Below, piece after piece: positions 51,307 through 61,035 of a stretch of 64,000 nucleotides of DNA (position 1 is its first letter; the number at the start of each line of letters is the position of its first letter). The position numbers were made by a program, and so were the translations under genes. This DNA is from Agapetus fuscipes. Taxonomy: Eukaryota > Arthropoda > Insecta > Trichoptera > Glossosomatidae. The notes under the pieces are model-generated. The model saw only the letters and a list, made by a program, of their open reading frames with translations, had not been told where the DNA came from and searched no databases. The stretch spans positions 248,001-312,000 of the forward strand of contig OX637334.1 of NCBI GenBank assembly GCA_951799405.1. The letters run 5' to 3'.

Positions 51307-52156
51307 TTGAACTTGTATCAAAGATAGTATTAAAATCATACGTAGAGCTTGTATCGTACGTAGTATTCAAATAATACGTAGAACTTGTATCGTACATAGT
51401 ATTAAAATAATACGAAGAACTTGTATCGTAGAGAGTACTAAAATCATACGTAGAACTTGTATCGTAGATAGTATTAAAATCATACGTAGAACTTGTATCG
51501 TAGATAGTACTAAAATAATACGTATAATTTGTATCGTGGATAGTACTAAAATCATGCGTAGAACTTGTATCGTAGATAGTACTAAAATCATACGTAGAAC
51601 TTGTATCGTAGATAGTACTAAAATCATACGTAGAACTTGTATCGTAGATAGTACTAAAATCATACGTAGAACTTGTATCGTAGATAGTACTAAAATAATA
51701 CGTAGAACTTGTATCGTAGATAGTACTAAAATCATACGTAGAACTTGTATCGTAGATAGTACTAAAATAATACGTAGAACTTGTATCGTAGATAGTACTA
51801 AAATCATACGTAGAGCTTGTATCGTACATATGTAGTACTAAAATCATACGTAGAGCTTGTATCGTACATATGTAGTACTAAAATCATACGTAGAGCTTGT
51901 ATCGTACATATGTAGTACTAAAATCATACGTAGAGCTTGTATCGTACATATGTAGTACTAAAATCATACGTAGAGCTTGTATCGTACATATGTAGTACTA
52001 AAATCATACGTAGAGCTTGTATCGTATATAGTATTAAAATCATACGTAGAGCTTGTATCGTACATATGTAGTACTAAAATCATACGTAGAGCTTGTATCA
52101 TACATAGTATTTAAATCATACGTAGAGCATGTATCGTAGATAGTATACATCGTATA
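51307..52156. repeat. Minisatellite with 36-bp and 40-bp units
   Basis: About 22 units of ATCATACGTAGA(A/G)CTTG plus TATCGTA... The first part has a 36-bp period. From 51801 five successive units gain 4 bp (TATG in CATATGTAG), giving a 40-bp period; later units (52001, 52077) revert to 36. Neither 36 nor the mixed array breaks frame soon, so long spurious ORFs appear on both strands. Confidence 0.95.
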
Positions 52157-52364
52157 CTGTAATGTCTTGCACATTATCAAGTTTCTCTCTTTGTGCCGCC
52201 GCCTAATGGGCGCACTAATCACCAGAGCCCTCTTCAGACAGTACTAGTACAAGTGCGTCGAGTAATTACCCCTAATACAGCTAATCCCATGTGAACCGTG
52301 CCTGAGGACTAACGCATGTACTAGACTAAGCTGCAATTTGTATCCATGTTAATAAATGAGTATT

Positions 52365-52512
52365 AGGATCATTTATTTGGTGATGATGTTTGAGTGTGAA
52401 TTACACTTGAGGAGCTCTTTGCATGCTTGGTCGTTGCTATAGAAAGCGCCCATACCAAAGCAACATCCAGTTGCTGTAGGGTTGAATTGATCCTTTGTGA
52501 CCAGTCGTTAGT
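52365..52512 (-). repeat. Fam-C 3' portion
   Basis: AGGATCATTTATTTGG, TGAATTACACTTGAGGAGC, GTCGTTGCTATAGAAAGCGC, AGTTGCTGTAGGGTTG. Confidence 0.82.
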
Positions 52513-52516
52513 CTTT

Positions 52517-52745
52517 ATAATCTATCTATAATCTAAATTTACATTTAAGATTCATATAACATTCATTTCCATAAGGAGACACGTGAACATTGGCGCTAAC
52601 AAATGTTGCATGTGTACTTACAAAATAAAATCCAAACCTCAAATGAACATAAACCCCACAACATTTGCCGACCCTCAATGAAAGAGGGATGACATGTGCA
52701 AAGTGAGCCATTTTTATAGCCTCATACCAACCTATAAGTCAAGGA
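52517..52745 (-). repeat. Fam-A repeat, full length
   Basis: AATCTATCTATAATC tail, CATTGGCGCTAACAAATG, AGCCTCATACCAACC and ATAAGTCAAGGAAC. Confidence 0.92.
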
Positions 52746-52785
52746 ACAAAATTGCTTTTGATAAAAAAAAAATATTTTTACATAC

Positions 52786-52992
52786 AAATGGTAAAACATT
52801 GTTTTAATTCACTTTATTTTATTTGTTTATGCTCGAATATTTTCGCCTAATGAGGCATCTTCAAGAGCAAAATGGTTACAAATATATTTTTATAAAATAA
52901 TTTTCAAAACAATTTTCAAAACAACTTTTTTTCAAAACAAAAGCAAAATTCATAGACAAATTTTTTTTTTTAAACACAAATGTAAGATTCAA
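52786..52992 (-). mobile_element. PLE 3' end, outer left arm
   Basis: Complement of 56447-56655: CGAATATTTTCGCCTAATGAGG, AAGAGCAAAATGGTTAC and CAAAACAATTTTCAAAAC. Confidence 0.88.
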
Positions 52993-53247
52993 TAAATTGC
53001 ACAGAATCTGTACTCGACTTTCTTGCAAAAATTTACCCACTGTATGACGTATGTAAAGCTAGAATCATCTACCAGCTTATGCCGTTTCAATAAAAATGTA
53101 ATATATCAATAATAAATCAATTTTATTCCACCGCGGTGTGTACCTGCATACTCGTACAATATGGATATAGGCATATAAATACTTAAATGAATATAAATAT
53201 TTTGTTGATTTATTTGAAAAAGTACCAATTACACAAGAAAGATCCTC

Positions 53248-53290
53248 GACTCATAGGTTGGTATGAAGCTGACCTCAGTACTGTACTGTA
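53248..53290 (+). repeat. Fam-A head scrap
   Basis: ACTCATAGGTTGGTATGAAGC and TGACCTCAGTACTG, then GTACT repeats of the neighbouring LINE tail. Confidence 0.65.
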
Positions 53291-53294
53291 CTGT

Positions 53295-53905
53295 ATCCTG
53301 CCACCGTTTCATTAGGGGTGGCCGGTACCTCCGCAGATGCGCCTCCACTTTTTGCTGTCATCACCTTTTTCATACATACTCTTCTCTTATTCTCACTCTG
53401 CAGAATCCATTATTTCGCAATCTCACCTATTTGGTCTAACCATTCTTTCCTCAGCCTTCCCCTTCTGCGCTTTCCTCTGACATTTCTTTTGTACACTTTC
53501 TTCGTTAGTTGTTCATCATCCTTTCTTTCAAGATGTCTGAACCATCTCATCGTACTTTTTTGTACTTTCATTCTCATATTCTCTTTTATACCACACTCGT
53601 TCATCACTCAAGCATTACGTACTCTATCACTCAGTGTCTTTCCAGCCATTGCTCTCAGGTAAGCCATTTCAACCGTACTTACATACTTTACTCAGCTCAC
53701 ATTCATTAAGCCTCACTTCCACCAACCAATATGCCATTGTGGACCGCCGATCTCATATTCTTCGTAAGTTTCCTATTTCTTGCAATTCTTCCAATCGTTT
53801 CCATTACACTTCTTCCTCTACTAGCGCGCTTTTCCAATTATTTCGTCAATTTCGCATTCGACTCAAATTTGCTTCCCAGATAATCAAATTCTTTCACGAC
53901 CTCCA
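53295..53905 (-). pseudogene. LINE ORF2 C-terminus, longest copy of its family
   Basis: On the minus strand from 53905: KEFDYLGSKFESNAKLTK, EKRASRGRSVMETIGRIA and SAVHNGILVGGSEA. After a frameshift come KSTMRWFRHLERKDDEQL, then KRRRGRLRKEWLDQIG, and finally CGGTGHP-like residues at the 3' boundary (53318-53340) with a short CAGTA repeat tail. YLG..., the helix with R-x-A-R, and RWFxHxERxxx...GRPRKEW are the region from palm to zinc-knuckle-free C-terminus of a common arthropod non-LTR family. At least three breaks. A Fam-A copy is inserted at 53906 and the reading resumes at 54163. Confidence 0.8.
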
Positions 53906-54162
53906 TTCCTTGACTTATAGGTTGGTATGAGGCTGACCACCCATACTGTAAAAAATGGTTCACTTTGCCAATGTCACCCCTGTTTCAGGGAAGGTCGGCA
54001 AAAGTTGTGGGGCTTATGTTCATTTGAGGTTTGGATTTTATTTGTAAGTACACTTTCAGCATTTGTAAGCGCGAACTACACTTGTTGGTTTGTGGGCATA
54101 CATCTGAGAGCTTTAAATGAATATATCCTTGCAACTTAGATTATAGATTATAGATTATTATA
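53906..54162 (+). repeat. Fam-A repeat, full length, TSD GACCTCCA
   Basis: TTCCTTGACTTATAGG head to a triple ATTATAG tail. GACCTCCA at 53898-53905 and 54163-54170 is a perfect 8-bp target duplication inside the LINE relic, which defines the element's ends. Confidence 0.95.
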
Positions 54163-54222
54163 GACCTCCACTCTTTTTTCATTCAGTCTTTATCTCAATT
54201 TTCTCGCATTTCTCAGTCCTCC

Positions 54223-54428
54223 CAAAGTGTAAAAAATAATTCACTTTGTCAATGTCACCCCTGTTTCAAGGAAGGTCGGCAAGAGTTGCAAGTTTTATGT
54301 TTAATTTGTAAGTACAAATTCAGCATTCGTTAGCGCGAACTTACACATACCTGTTTGTGGGCATGCATTTCATATTAGTTTTGAATGTTTATATTTCATT
54401 GCAACTTATATTCTAGATTATTATAGAT
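54223..54428 (+). repeat. Fam-A repeat, 5'-truncated
   Basis: AAGTGTAAAAAATAATTCAC to CTAGATTATTATAG; ATTCGTTAGCGCGAACTTAC retained. Confidence 0.88.
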
Positions 54429-54429
54429 G

Positions 54430-55653
54430 GTCATTGAACCCTTTTGTATGCAAACTAGTACTTTGTATGGTGGGTAAACTTTTTAGTTATATTTTGAAAA
54501 AGTAACGACTGATTATTATTGGTATTTATAAAATTTTAAGAATCGCAGCCATTTATCTATTTTTAACCCTTTGACTACCAAGAAAATTGCTAATACATTT
54601 TGTATGGAAAATTTTCACTCTGTATGGCGGCTATACTTTTGATTCACTTTTTGGAAAAAATAATGATGGCAATATATAGGTTATTATTATTATTTTACAT
54701 TTGTACTACATTATTTTTTTATTAACCCTCTAACTGCCGAGAATTTTTCCATTATTTTTTTCTTTTATATGGCAACTCCCTAAATCGAGATTATGATGAA
54801 GAAATGATTATAATTATTAGATAGCACTATTATATAAATGGATTCACAAAAAATTTCAGAAAAATCGTCGGAGCCGTTTTTGAGAAAATCGCATTTTAAA
54901 TTTTCAGCTCTTCGGAAGCCATCTTGAATTTTCAAAAAAGTAAAAAAAAAATGATTACGAATTAAAGTGATAAGCTTGTTCTTTCTATCAAATCTAAAAC
55001 AAATTCAAATATCTTGCATTTTAATAGGTTTTTGTAATATTTTCGATTTAAAATTTCAGGTCGTGTAAACGGTGCTTTATATTTATTTTTTCAAAAAATT
55101 TTTTTTGTAAATTTGTAGAAATTTATGTTGTCCGTAATATTGTAGAACATTATATTTTTGTTGACCCCTTAACTGTCGAGAAAATCACAATCGTTTGTTT
55201 TTTTCATATGGCAGCCCATAGACACAGATTAGTAAGAGTATTGCCATAACTAATTTATTAAGTTAAAAACTAATAAATGGCAACTCTGAAAATTTAAAAA
55301 AAATTCTTGGAGCCGTTTTTGAGAAAAGTGCAATTTTATGTTTTTTTTGTATGGCAGCCATCTTGAATTTTCAAGTTGGTGTAATGCCATGTTATTCATA
55401 CTTAATACATGTCCAAAAAAGTTGATGTAGCCAAAATTTGGTATCTCTAGGTCTTATACTTTGGAAAGTGACACACACACATACATACATACATACATAC
55501 ATACATACATACATACATACAGACGGACGTTTTTGAAAGATAGTGTTTTTTGGCATGTCCTGCACCAGGACAACTCATTTCCGTGAAAACCTCGAAATTT
55601 TTTTTTTACACCAAATCATAACTTTCTTTATAGCCTTCGGCTATAGCAAGAAA
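54430..55653. repeat. Repeat region with 440-bp direct duplication and CATA microsatellite
   Basis: ACTGCCGAGAA and AACTGTCGAGAA, GGAGCCGTTTTTGAGAAA, and GCCATCTTGAATTTTCAA each occur twice about 439-440 bp apart (54727/55166, 54869/55309, 54918/55357). It is followed by (CATA)n at 55483-55520, then GACGGACG, GTCCTGCACCAGGACAAC and a TATAGCC-TTC-GGCTATA hairpin near the end. Confidence 0.7.
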
Positions 55654-56045
55654 GTAAAAATGCATTATTGTTAGGTATAATGAAAATAAAAAAATTTAAT
55701 ACAATAAAAATAAAATATGTTAGTTAAATAAAAAGAATAATAGTAATAACAAATAAAAAACAAATGATTGCAATATTGGTGAAACATAGGGAATCTGCAC
55801 ATTCACTAAGTCTTTATTTTTATTTTTGTAGATTTCCAACGCTTCCAGAGCCATCAGTCTCCTCACTTCACACTCAGAGTGCATTACCTCTACATTGGTA
55901 ATATCGAAAGTATGGTCTTTATCAATGCAATGGTCTGCCATCTCAGAGTATGCAGATAAACCTCTGAGTGCTCTAGAATGTTCTTTAAATCTTGTGCGTA
56001 CTGATCTCCCTGTCTCACCAATATATAAAGCCTCACAGTCATTAC
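55654..56045 (-). pseudogene. PLE GIY-YIG fragment, left arm
   Basis: The minus strand encodes CEALYIGETGRSVRTRFKEH and continues RALRGLSAYSEMADHC and ALEALEIYKNKN, matching the right arm almost exactly. Confidence 0.85.
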
Positions 56046-56061
56046 ATTTAATAGATTAGAA

Positions 56062-56340
56062 TTTAGACTGTGAGGCTTTATATATTGGTGAGACAGGGAG
56101 ATCAGTACGCACAAGATTTAAAGAACATTCTAGAGCACTCAGAGGCTTATCTGCATACTCTGAGATGGCAGACCATTGCATTGATAAAGACCATACTTTC
56201 GATATTACCAATGTAGAGGTAATGCACTCTGAGTGTGAAGTGAGGAGACTGATGGCTCTGGAAGCGTTGGAAATCTACAAAAATAAAAATAAAGACTTAG
56301 TGAATGTGCAGATTCCCTATGTTTCACCAATATTGCAATA
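56062..56340 (+). pseudogene. PLE GIY-YIG endonuclease fragment, right arm
   Basis: An open frame of about 91 codons to the stop at 56338: DCEALYIGETGRSVRTRFKE, HSRALRGLSAY, MADHCIDKDHTFDITNVEVM and LMALEALEIYKNKNKDLV. The YIGxTGRxxxxRxxEH segment is the core of the GIY-YIG nuclease (Arg and following Glu/His present). The preceding GVY strand and the RT are missing, so it is a 5'-truncated copy. It differs clearly from the PLE at 44199, so it is a second PLE family. Confidence 0.9.
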
Positions 56341-56690
56341 ATTTGTTTTTTATTTGTTATTACTATTATTCTTTTTATTTAACTAACATATTTTATTTTT
56401 ATTGTATTCAAATTTTTTATTTTCATTATACCTAACAATAATGCATTTTTGAATCTTACATTTGTGTTTAAAAAAAAAAATTTGTCTATGAATTTTGCTT
56501 TTGTTTTGAAAAAAAGTTGTTTTGAAAATTGTTTTGAAAATTATTTTATAAAAATATATTTGTAACCATTTTGCTCTTGAAGATGCCTCATTAGGCGAAA
56601 ATATTCGAGCATAAACAAATAAAATAAAGTGAATTAAAACAATGTTTTACCATTTATATTTTTAAATATTTATAAAAATGGACTTTCACT
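56341..56690 (+). mobile_element. PLE 3' UTR with CTTGAAGATG hairpin
   Basis: AT-rich 3' region carrying TTGAAGATGCCTCATTAGG at about 56577 with GCCT/AGGC stem and CGAAAATATTCG. It equals the short insertion at 24504-24674. Confidence 0.82.
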
Positions 56691-56740
56691 GTGTTAACAG
56701 ATCAACACTAAAAAAAAAAATATTATTTTTACATACCTTT

Positions 56741-57546
56741 ATATCATGAAACAATTTCTTTGTAACACCCACTCTCAGAAAACAGAAAACCAATTCGAAA
56801 ATTAACCAAAGTACAACCTTGCTTTGACTTTTAAAGAAAATACACCCTCAAAGGTAAAGTGTGCGTCAGGTTATTTGAACGCCCCCTTTTGTATGCAGAA
56901 ATTTTAAATATTCATACAAGAAATTCGATACCTTTATTGAACACAAAATCAAATTTCAATGAAGTAAAACAAAAAATAAGAAGAATTTAATATTCATTGT
57001 TAGGGGAGAAATTCTGACTTAAAAAAAGGGTTGCTGTGTTCCAATGAATATGATTAAAATATCTTTGAATAAATTACTACAAGATCGGAAAGGAAAATAA
57101 AAAGAAATCGCAAAAGTATTCTGTAAAGTTCTTTAATATGTCGTATTGACTTTTTTTTTTCTTTTGAGCGACTTTTTTTAGATTTGAATGGTTCATTCAT
57201 CTCTTTTTTTTCGAAAAGGTTCCATCCGGAAAAATCAAGAAAGGAAGTCAACGGAAGGTTCAAAGAATCGCCCTTTTTTAAAATCGCCTTTTTCCTAAAA
57301 TTTTTTTTTTTTTTTTTGCACTTACCTAAATATAAACAGCTATAGCATTTTGTTTCGCGGTTTATTCACAAGGGATTTTTTTTTTAATAAACAAATACAT
57401 GCTTGCATAAAACAATGATTTGAAAAGAATTGTACAAAATCAAAACAAAGTGAGGTTACGTTGTCGGACGTTGTTACACAAAATATCTATGACAAAATCT
57501 TTTTGCATTATTTCGAGTTGTACCATGTTCGATTCGCAGTAATTTT
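56741..57546. other. Unassigned AT-rich stretch
   Basis: Long T run at about 57300-57317. No gene or repeat recognised. Confidence 0.4.
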
Positions 57547-57600
57547 ATACGCCGATGTTTCGTCTAAACGAGCGGCAGACACTTTCAAGGCTGCTTATTG
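57547..57600 (-). repeat. Weak hammerhead-like motif
   Basis: On the minus strand CTTGAAAGTGTCT, loop, AGACGAAACATCGGCG; GTCT/AGAC stem. Similar to 61036 and 17760. Confidence 0.4.
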
Positions 57601-57616
57601 AAGCGACGCGGTTGCT

Positions 57617-57866
57617 TTCTATAATCTATAATGTAAGTAGCAAAGATAAATTATATTTAAGATACTTATTAAATGCAATCTCACAAGAAGACACGTTTGC
57701 GCTTACACATACCGCATGTGGGCTTACAATATAAAACCCAATCTCAAATAAACAAAAGCCCTGCAACTCTTGCCGTCCTTCCCTGAAAAAAGGATGGCAT
57801 GGGCAAAGTGAACCATTTTTTTTATGTATGGGTTGTCAGCCTCATACCAACCTGAAAGTCAATGAA
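57617..57866 (-). repeat. Fam-A repeat, full length
   Basis: AATCTATAATGTAAGTAGC, TTGCGCTTACACATACC, CTTGCCGTCCTTCCCTG, CAGCCTCATACCAACC. Confidence 0.92.
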
Positions 57867-58564
57867 CTTTGGTGATCGTTTTCTATTGGTTGTTATAAAT
57901 TTTGTGTTATGTAATGTCTATGTTACTATGGTAACCAATCGAAGTTCAATTAGATACGAAATTAAATTATTTTCGACTAAAAATTCATTAGCTTTTGAGA
58001 AAACTATGTTGAATCTATTTCTGTCATATTTTTCTTCCTTTTCATTTACCATCTCATCCTCTACTGTACATCTCTACCCCACACCTTCCATGTTAGCATT
58101 TCTATCTTGGCCTTTCTTCATCTTTTTTTACCGTTTCAGGCTTAGTTTATCAACTTCATATCTATACTGATTGTTTTTCAGTCAGACTCTCACAATTTGC
58201 AGACTGGGTTCAGCTAACTTTACAATAGCGTATCCCATTCAACTTCTGTGTTAATCACCTGATTAACAGAGAAGTCGTTAATTTTCACATTGCTAAGGCT
58301 TCAGAGGTCGTTCCAGAGCAGTGATTCTAAACCTGTGGCACGCGAGAGGTCCAGAAGTGTCCACTGGAAAGTCATACGACACACATTAACATTTATACTA
58401 GATTTTATAAAAATATGGACAACAAACTTTAGACCGATGCGTTGAAAGTGATTATTAATGATATGATAAATATTACGGTAAAAATGCGCTAATCAACTAA
58501 GCTATACTAACACCCAAAGGGCTCGCTTGTGGCGAATGGAACTTATTGATTTAAAAAAAATAGG
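57867..58564. other. Unassigned stretch
   Basis: CAGTGATTCTAAACCTGTGG at 58319 resembles a hAT-type terminus without a partner. A 102-codon plus ORF (57862-58170) has low complexity and no domain. Confidence 0.35.
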
Positions 58565-58690
58565 GTTAACCAGTATCTCCACATATGTGTTTCTACTTTA
58601 TTCTGTCCCCGCACACTTATTTCATCTCCTCGACATTCAGCACTCTCTTAATGCATTCTACTGTATTTCGCTCGATCGGTAGATTCGCGT
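58565..58690 (-). pseudogene. LINE C-terminal relic
   Basis: GTTAACCAGTATCTCC, TTATTCTGTCCCCGCAC and CGACATTCAGCACTC mirror 3735-3830. Confidence 0.55.
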
Positions 58691-58699
58691 CACACACGC

Positions 58700-59112
58700 A
58701 AGTAAGCTACGCATAGAGTGTAACTTCTTGCCTACGTTATCCTCAACGAGGTCGCATGTGGCGCTTCGGGAACTATTTCATAATTTTGCGGGTAAAAGGG
58801 CCGGTCTCACTCCAACCACTTCATGGGGCTGGTTCTCCTTTCTTGTGAAGACTGAGTAAGCCTTGCCAGTTTTTATTTTGGATCTAAAATAAGCTCCGAA
58901 ACGGGAAATCACTTCTGACACCCTCGGTGGGGATCGAACCCTTGCTGTCAGCATGGAATGCAAGCATTCTATCATCTGAGCTATCGACAGGACTTCTTAC
59001 GAGCTTGGTCGTTGCTTAAAGCGCCAATTCTCAAGCAAGACCCAGTGTTGCTGTAAGGCTGAATGGACCTTTTGTGACCGGCATTTAGTAAAGGTATATG
59101 AATCTCGCTTAT
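58700..59112 (-). repeat. Fam-C/Fam-B SINE dimer, second copy
   Basis: Fam-B 58700-58988 (ACGCAAGTAAGCTACGC, GTGGCGCTTCGGGAAC, B-box complement GGGATCGAACCC) joined to a truncated Fam-C (58990-59112: TTACGAGCTTGGTCG, GCGCCAATTCTCAAGC). Same junction and orientation as at 46886. Confidence 0.88.
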
Positions 59113-59215
59113 TTGAGATTTTGAACAATCCATTCTTTCCTCGGTCTTTCCCTTCCACGCTTTCCTTTGGCATTACTTTGTTCAGATTCACGTCTATTCT
59201 TTCTATATAATCAAC
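59113..59215 (-). pseudogene. LINE C-terminal relic
   Basis: CCATTCTTTCCTCGGTC, CCCTTCCACGCTTTCC correspond to the basic GRxRKEW part at 53440. Confidence 0.6.
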
Positions 59216-59756
59216 AACACCCTGACTAAAATAATACAATAAAAGTGGTACCTGAAGCACTATCCTGCTAAATTCCTTACGACCTTAAGGCGACGAGATA
59301 GCGATTCGTGTCCAAAAATAAGATGTACTGTGATTTTTTACGTAGTTCTTTTGCAAGCGCTAGCAATCTCCGATTGATATCCAAAGTGTAAGGAATTTAG
59401 CATTATAGCGCTTCTGGTAGAAAAGAAAAGGTTGCGAACAACTGCTTTAGACTTAGCGCGACGATTGGAGATCAGAGGAATTGATTGGGCGAGCCTTTCA
59501 TTCTACTTTAAGCGCTCAAGGCTCGTAAACTGACGTAAAGAGTCGTTATCCGCGAGGAGTGTTTGCTGGCCGGATCCATACCGGCTGTAGGACGTAGTGG
59601 AAACCAATCCCGATAACCAGGTTTATGGCTTCCCGCTGCTTTACACCATTTTTTACAACTCTGACATTTTATGCATCGACGTCACAACAGAGAAGTTCAA
59701 TCACTAAATTTAACAAGCTTGTTATCATTCTATTATCGAATATAATCTATTATCAC
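59216..59756. other. Unassigned stretch
   Basis: TTCCTTACGACCTTAAGG (59273) and GTGTAAGGAATTTAGC (59388) hint at an old element. A hAT-like terminus complement (GGTTGCGAACAACTG) lies at about 59430. Confidence 0.35.
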
Positions 59757-60055
59757 ACTATCGATAGCTCAGTTTGTAGAGTGTGTGCATTTCATGCCGT
59801 GAACTCGGGTTCGAACCCCACCGAGGTTGTCAGATTTCCAGTTTTGGTGTTTATTTCAAACCCAAAAATAAAATATCGGCAAGGTTAATTCAGCTTTCAC
59901 AATAAATGAGCTGGGAAAGCCGGGAAACTCCCATTCAACTGAAGTGGAAGACATAAGGCCGGTCCCCTTAACTGTTAAAATAAATAGGTTCCACTCGCCA
60001 CATGGAAAAACCTTCGAATATAACACGGCAAGAAGTTACACTATATGTGTATCTA
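59757..60055 (+). repeat. Fam-B tRNA-SINE, full length
   Basis: CTATCGATAGCTCAGTTTG, GGGTTCGAACCCC, TTTCCAGTTTTGGTG, AAATAAATAGGTTCCACT, AAGTTACACTATATGTGT. Confidence 0.92.
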
Positions 60056-60640
60056 AACAGCCTTTTTAGCGTTATCTATTTATACTCATACCTTATTTTC
60101 TTTGAAAACTAACATTGAAGCATAAGTAAAAAAAATTATATAATTTTAACATGGTTTTTGTAAGACTCATTCCCACTTATAAGGAATTGTACATTAAACT
60201 AAAGCAGCGCCTCTGTTGAGCGTTCAAGTCTCCATACATTTTTTGTTGATCGCTACGTCAGAGCTTCACGTGTAGTTTTATGCTTGAGGTACAGACCCCA
60301 GGATTTCCTTCCTTCACTCTCCAGAGAATAAAACTCAAAACAATGAGACGCAAAAGTTATGCGGTTACGCGGCCGCGCAGAGGACGCCATTAGGGACAGA
60401 TAAATCTACAAGATGGCGGAAAATTTATGTGTGAACTTACAATATTAGGTATTTCTATTGTGTTACTCGTATCAGATAGTTTTCGCATCGTACCTCCAGC
60501 CAGTTACAAACAGTAAAGACAGCAACGTTTTTAGCACTACCAGCGCCCTGGGCGAGATTTCTAAGACGCCACGATTCATTCAAATTCATACGAAAAACAT
60601 ATAAACGGCTCCTCCATGTCTCACTGAGCTATGTTCTGTT
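60056..60640. other. Unassigned stretch
   Basis: 60210-60420 is GC-richer (GGTTACGCGGCCGCGCAG) without a recognised gene. Confidence 0.35.
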
Positions 60641-60928
60641 GATAAGCCTTCAAAACGACCACTACGCTCTGCCCTCACTGCTGCCAACAAGGTCATAGTG
60701 CCCAAAAGAGCGAACACATCAAATTCTGCAGACAGGAGCTTTGCGGTGTCCGGGCCGGTTGCCTGGAACAATTTGCCCGTCGGTGTTCGCGCGAACCAGC
60801 CTACCACCACCTTCAAAAAGGAACTGAAGACACTGCTTTTCTCCAGTAGCCATGGCGCCCTTGAGATGGTCCTGGACCATTAAATGGCGCCACAGGAAAT
60901 AAATCATCCATCATCATCATCATAAAGG
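60641..60928 (+). pseudogene. L2/CR1-like LINE C-terminus with ATC tail
   Basis: The frame KRANTSNSADRSFAVSGPVA continues WNNLPVGVRANQPTTTF and KKELKTLLFSSSHGALEMVL to the stop at 60882. FAVxGPxxWNxLPxxVR...F+xxLKTxLF is the signature end of L2/CR1-type ORF2. It is followed by TAAATGGCGCCACAGG and a CATCATCATCATC tail. No internal stop in the ~60 codons kept. Its GC content is well above the window average. Confidence 0.87.
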
Positions 60929-61010
60929 AGCCCCTGCGGCGCCCTATTATACCTGGCGCCCTAGGCGGTCGCCCAACCGCGCCCTACCCTACCGCCGGCC
61001 CTGAGTAAAT
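60929..61010. repeat. GC-rich element end
   Basis: GCCCCTGCGGCGCCC, TGGCGCCCTAGGCGGTCGCC and CGCCGGCCCTG; looks like a terminus common to GC-rich DNA transposons, with GCGCC/GGCGC self-complementarity. Family not certain. Confidence 0.5.
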
Positions 61011-61035
61011 ACAAGGTAAACCACCACATTGCTTG

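Larger units (their letters stand above)
52763..56736. mobile_element. Large inverted PLE pair, later split by a 2.66-kb insertion
   Basis: Left arm 52786-52992 plus 55654-56045 (minus) and right arm 56062-56690 (plus) are inverted copies of the same PLE 3' region. Joining GTAAGATTCA (52983-52992) to AAAATGCATTATTG (55655) recreates the sequence found uninterrupted in the right arm at about 56434-56458, so 52993-55653 is a later insertion. AAAAAAATATTTTTACATAC at about 52766 and a near-identical stretch at about 56714 may be the target duplication. Confidence 0.82.

Noticed and set aside
51212..51847. 211-codon and 146-codon minus ORFs and a 99-codon plus ORF with tandem peptide repeats
   Set aside because: They are readings of the 36-bp minisatellite, whose period is a multiple of three, so open frames arise on both strands without coding meaning.
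55483..55520. CATA microsatellite as a functional site
   Set aside because: Ordinary simple repeat; no associated motif beyond the surrounding element.
52993..55653. Helitron as the agent of the 2.66-kb insertion
   Set aside because: The junctions lack a TC start and CTRR end; the insertion mixes several older elements, so the mechanism stays open.
57862..58170. 102-codon ORF with hydrophobic C-terminus
   Set aside because: Low-complexity Ser/Phe-rich translation of T-rich DNA.
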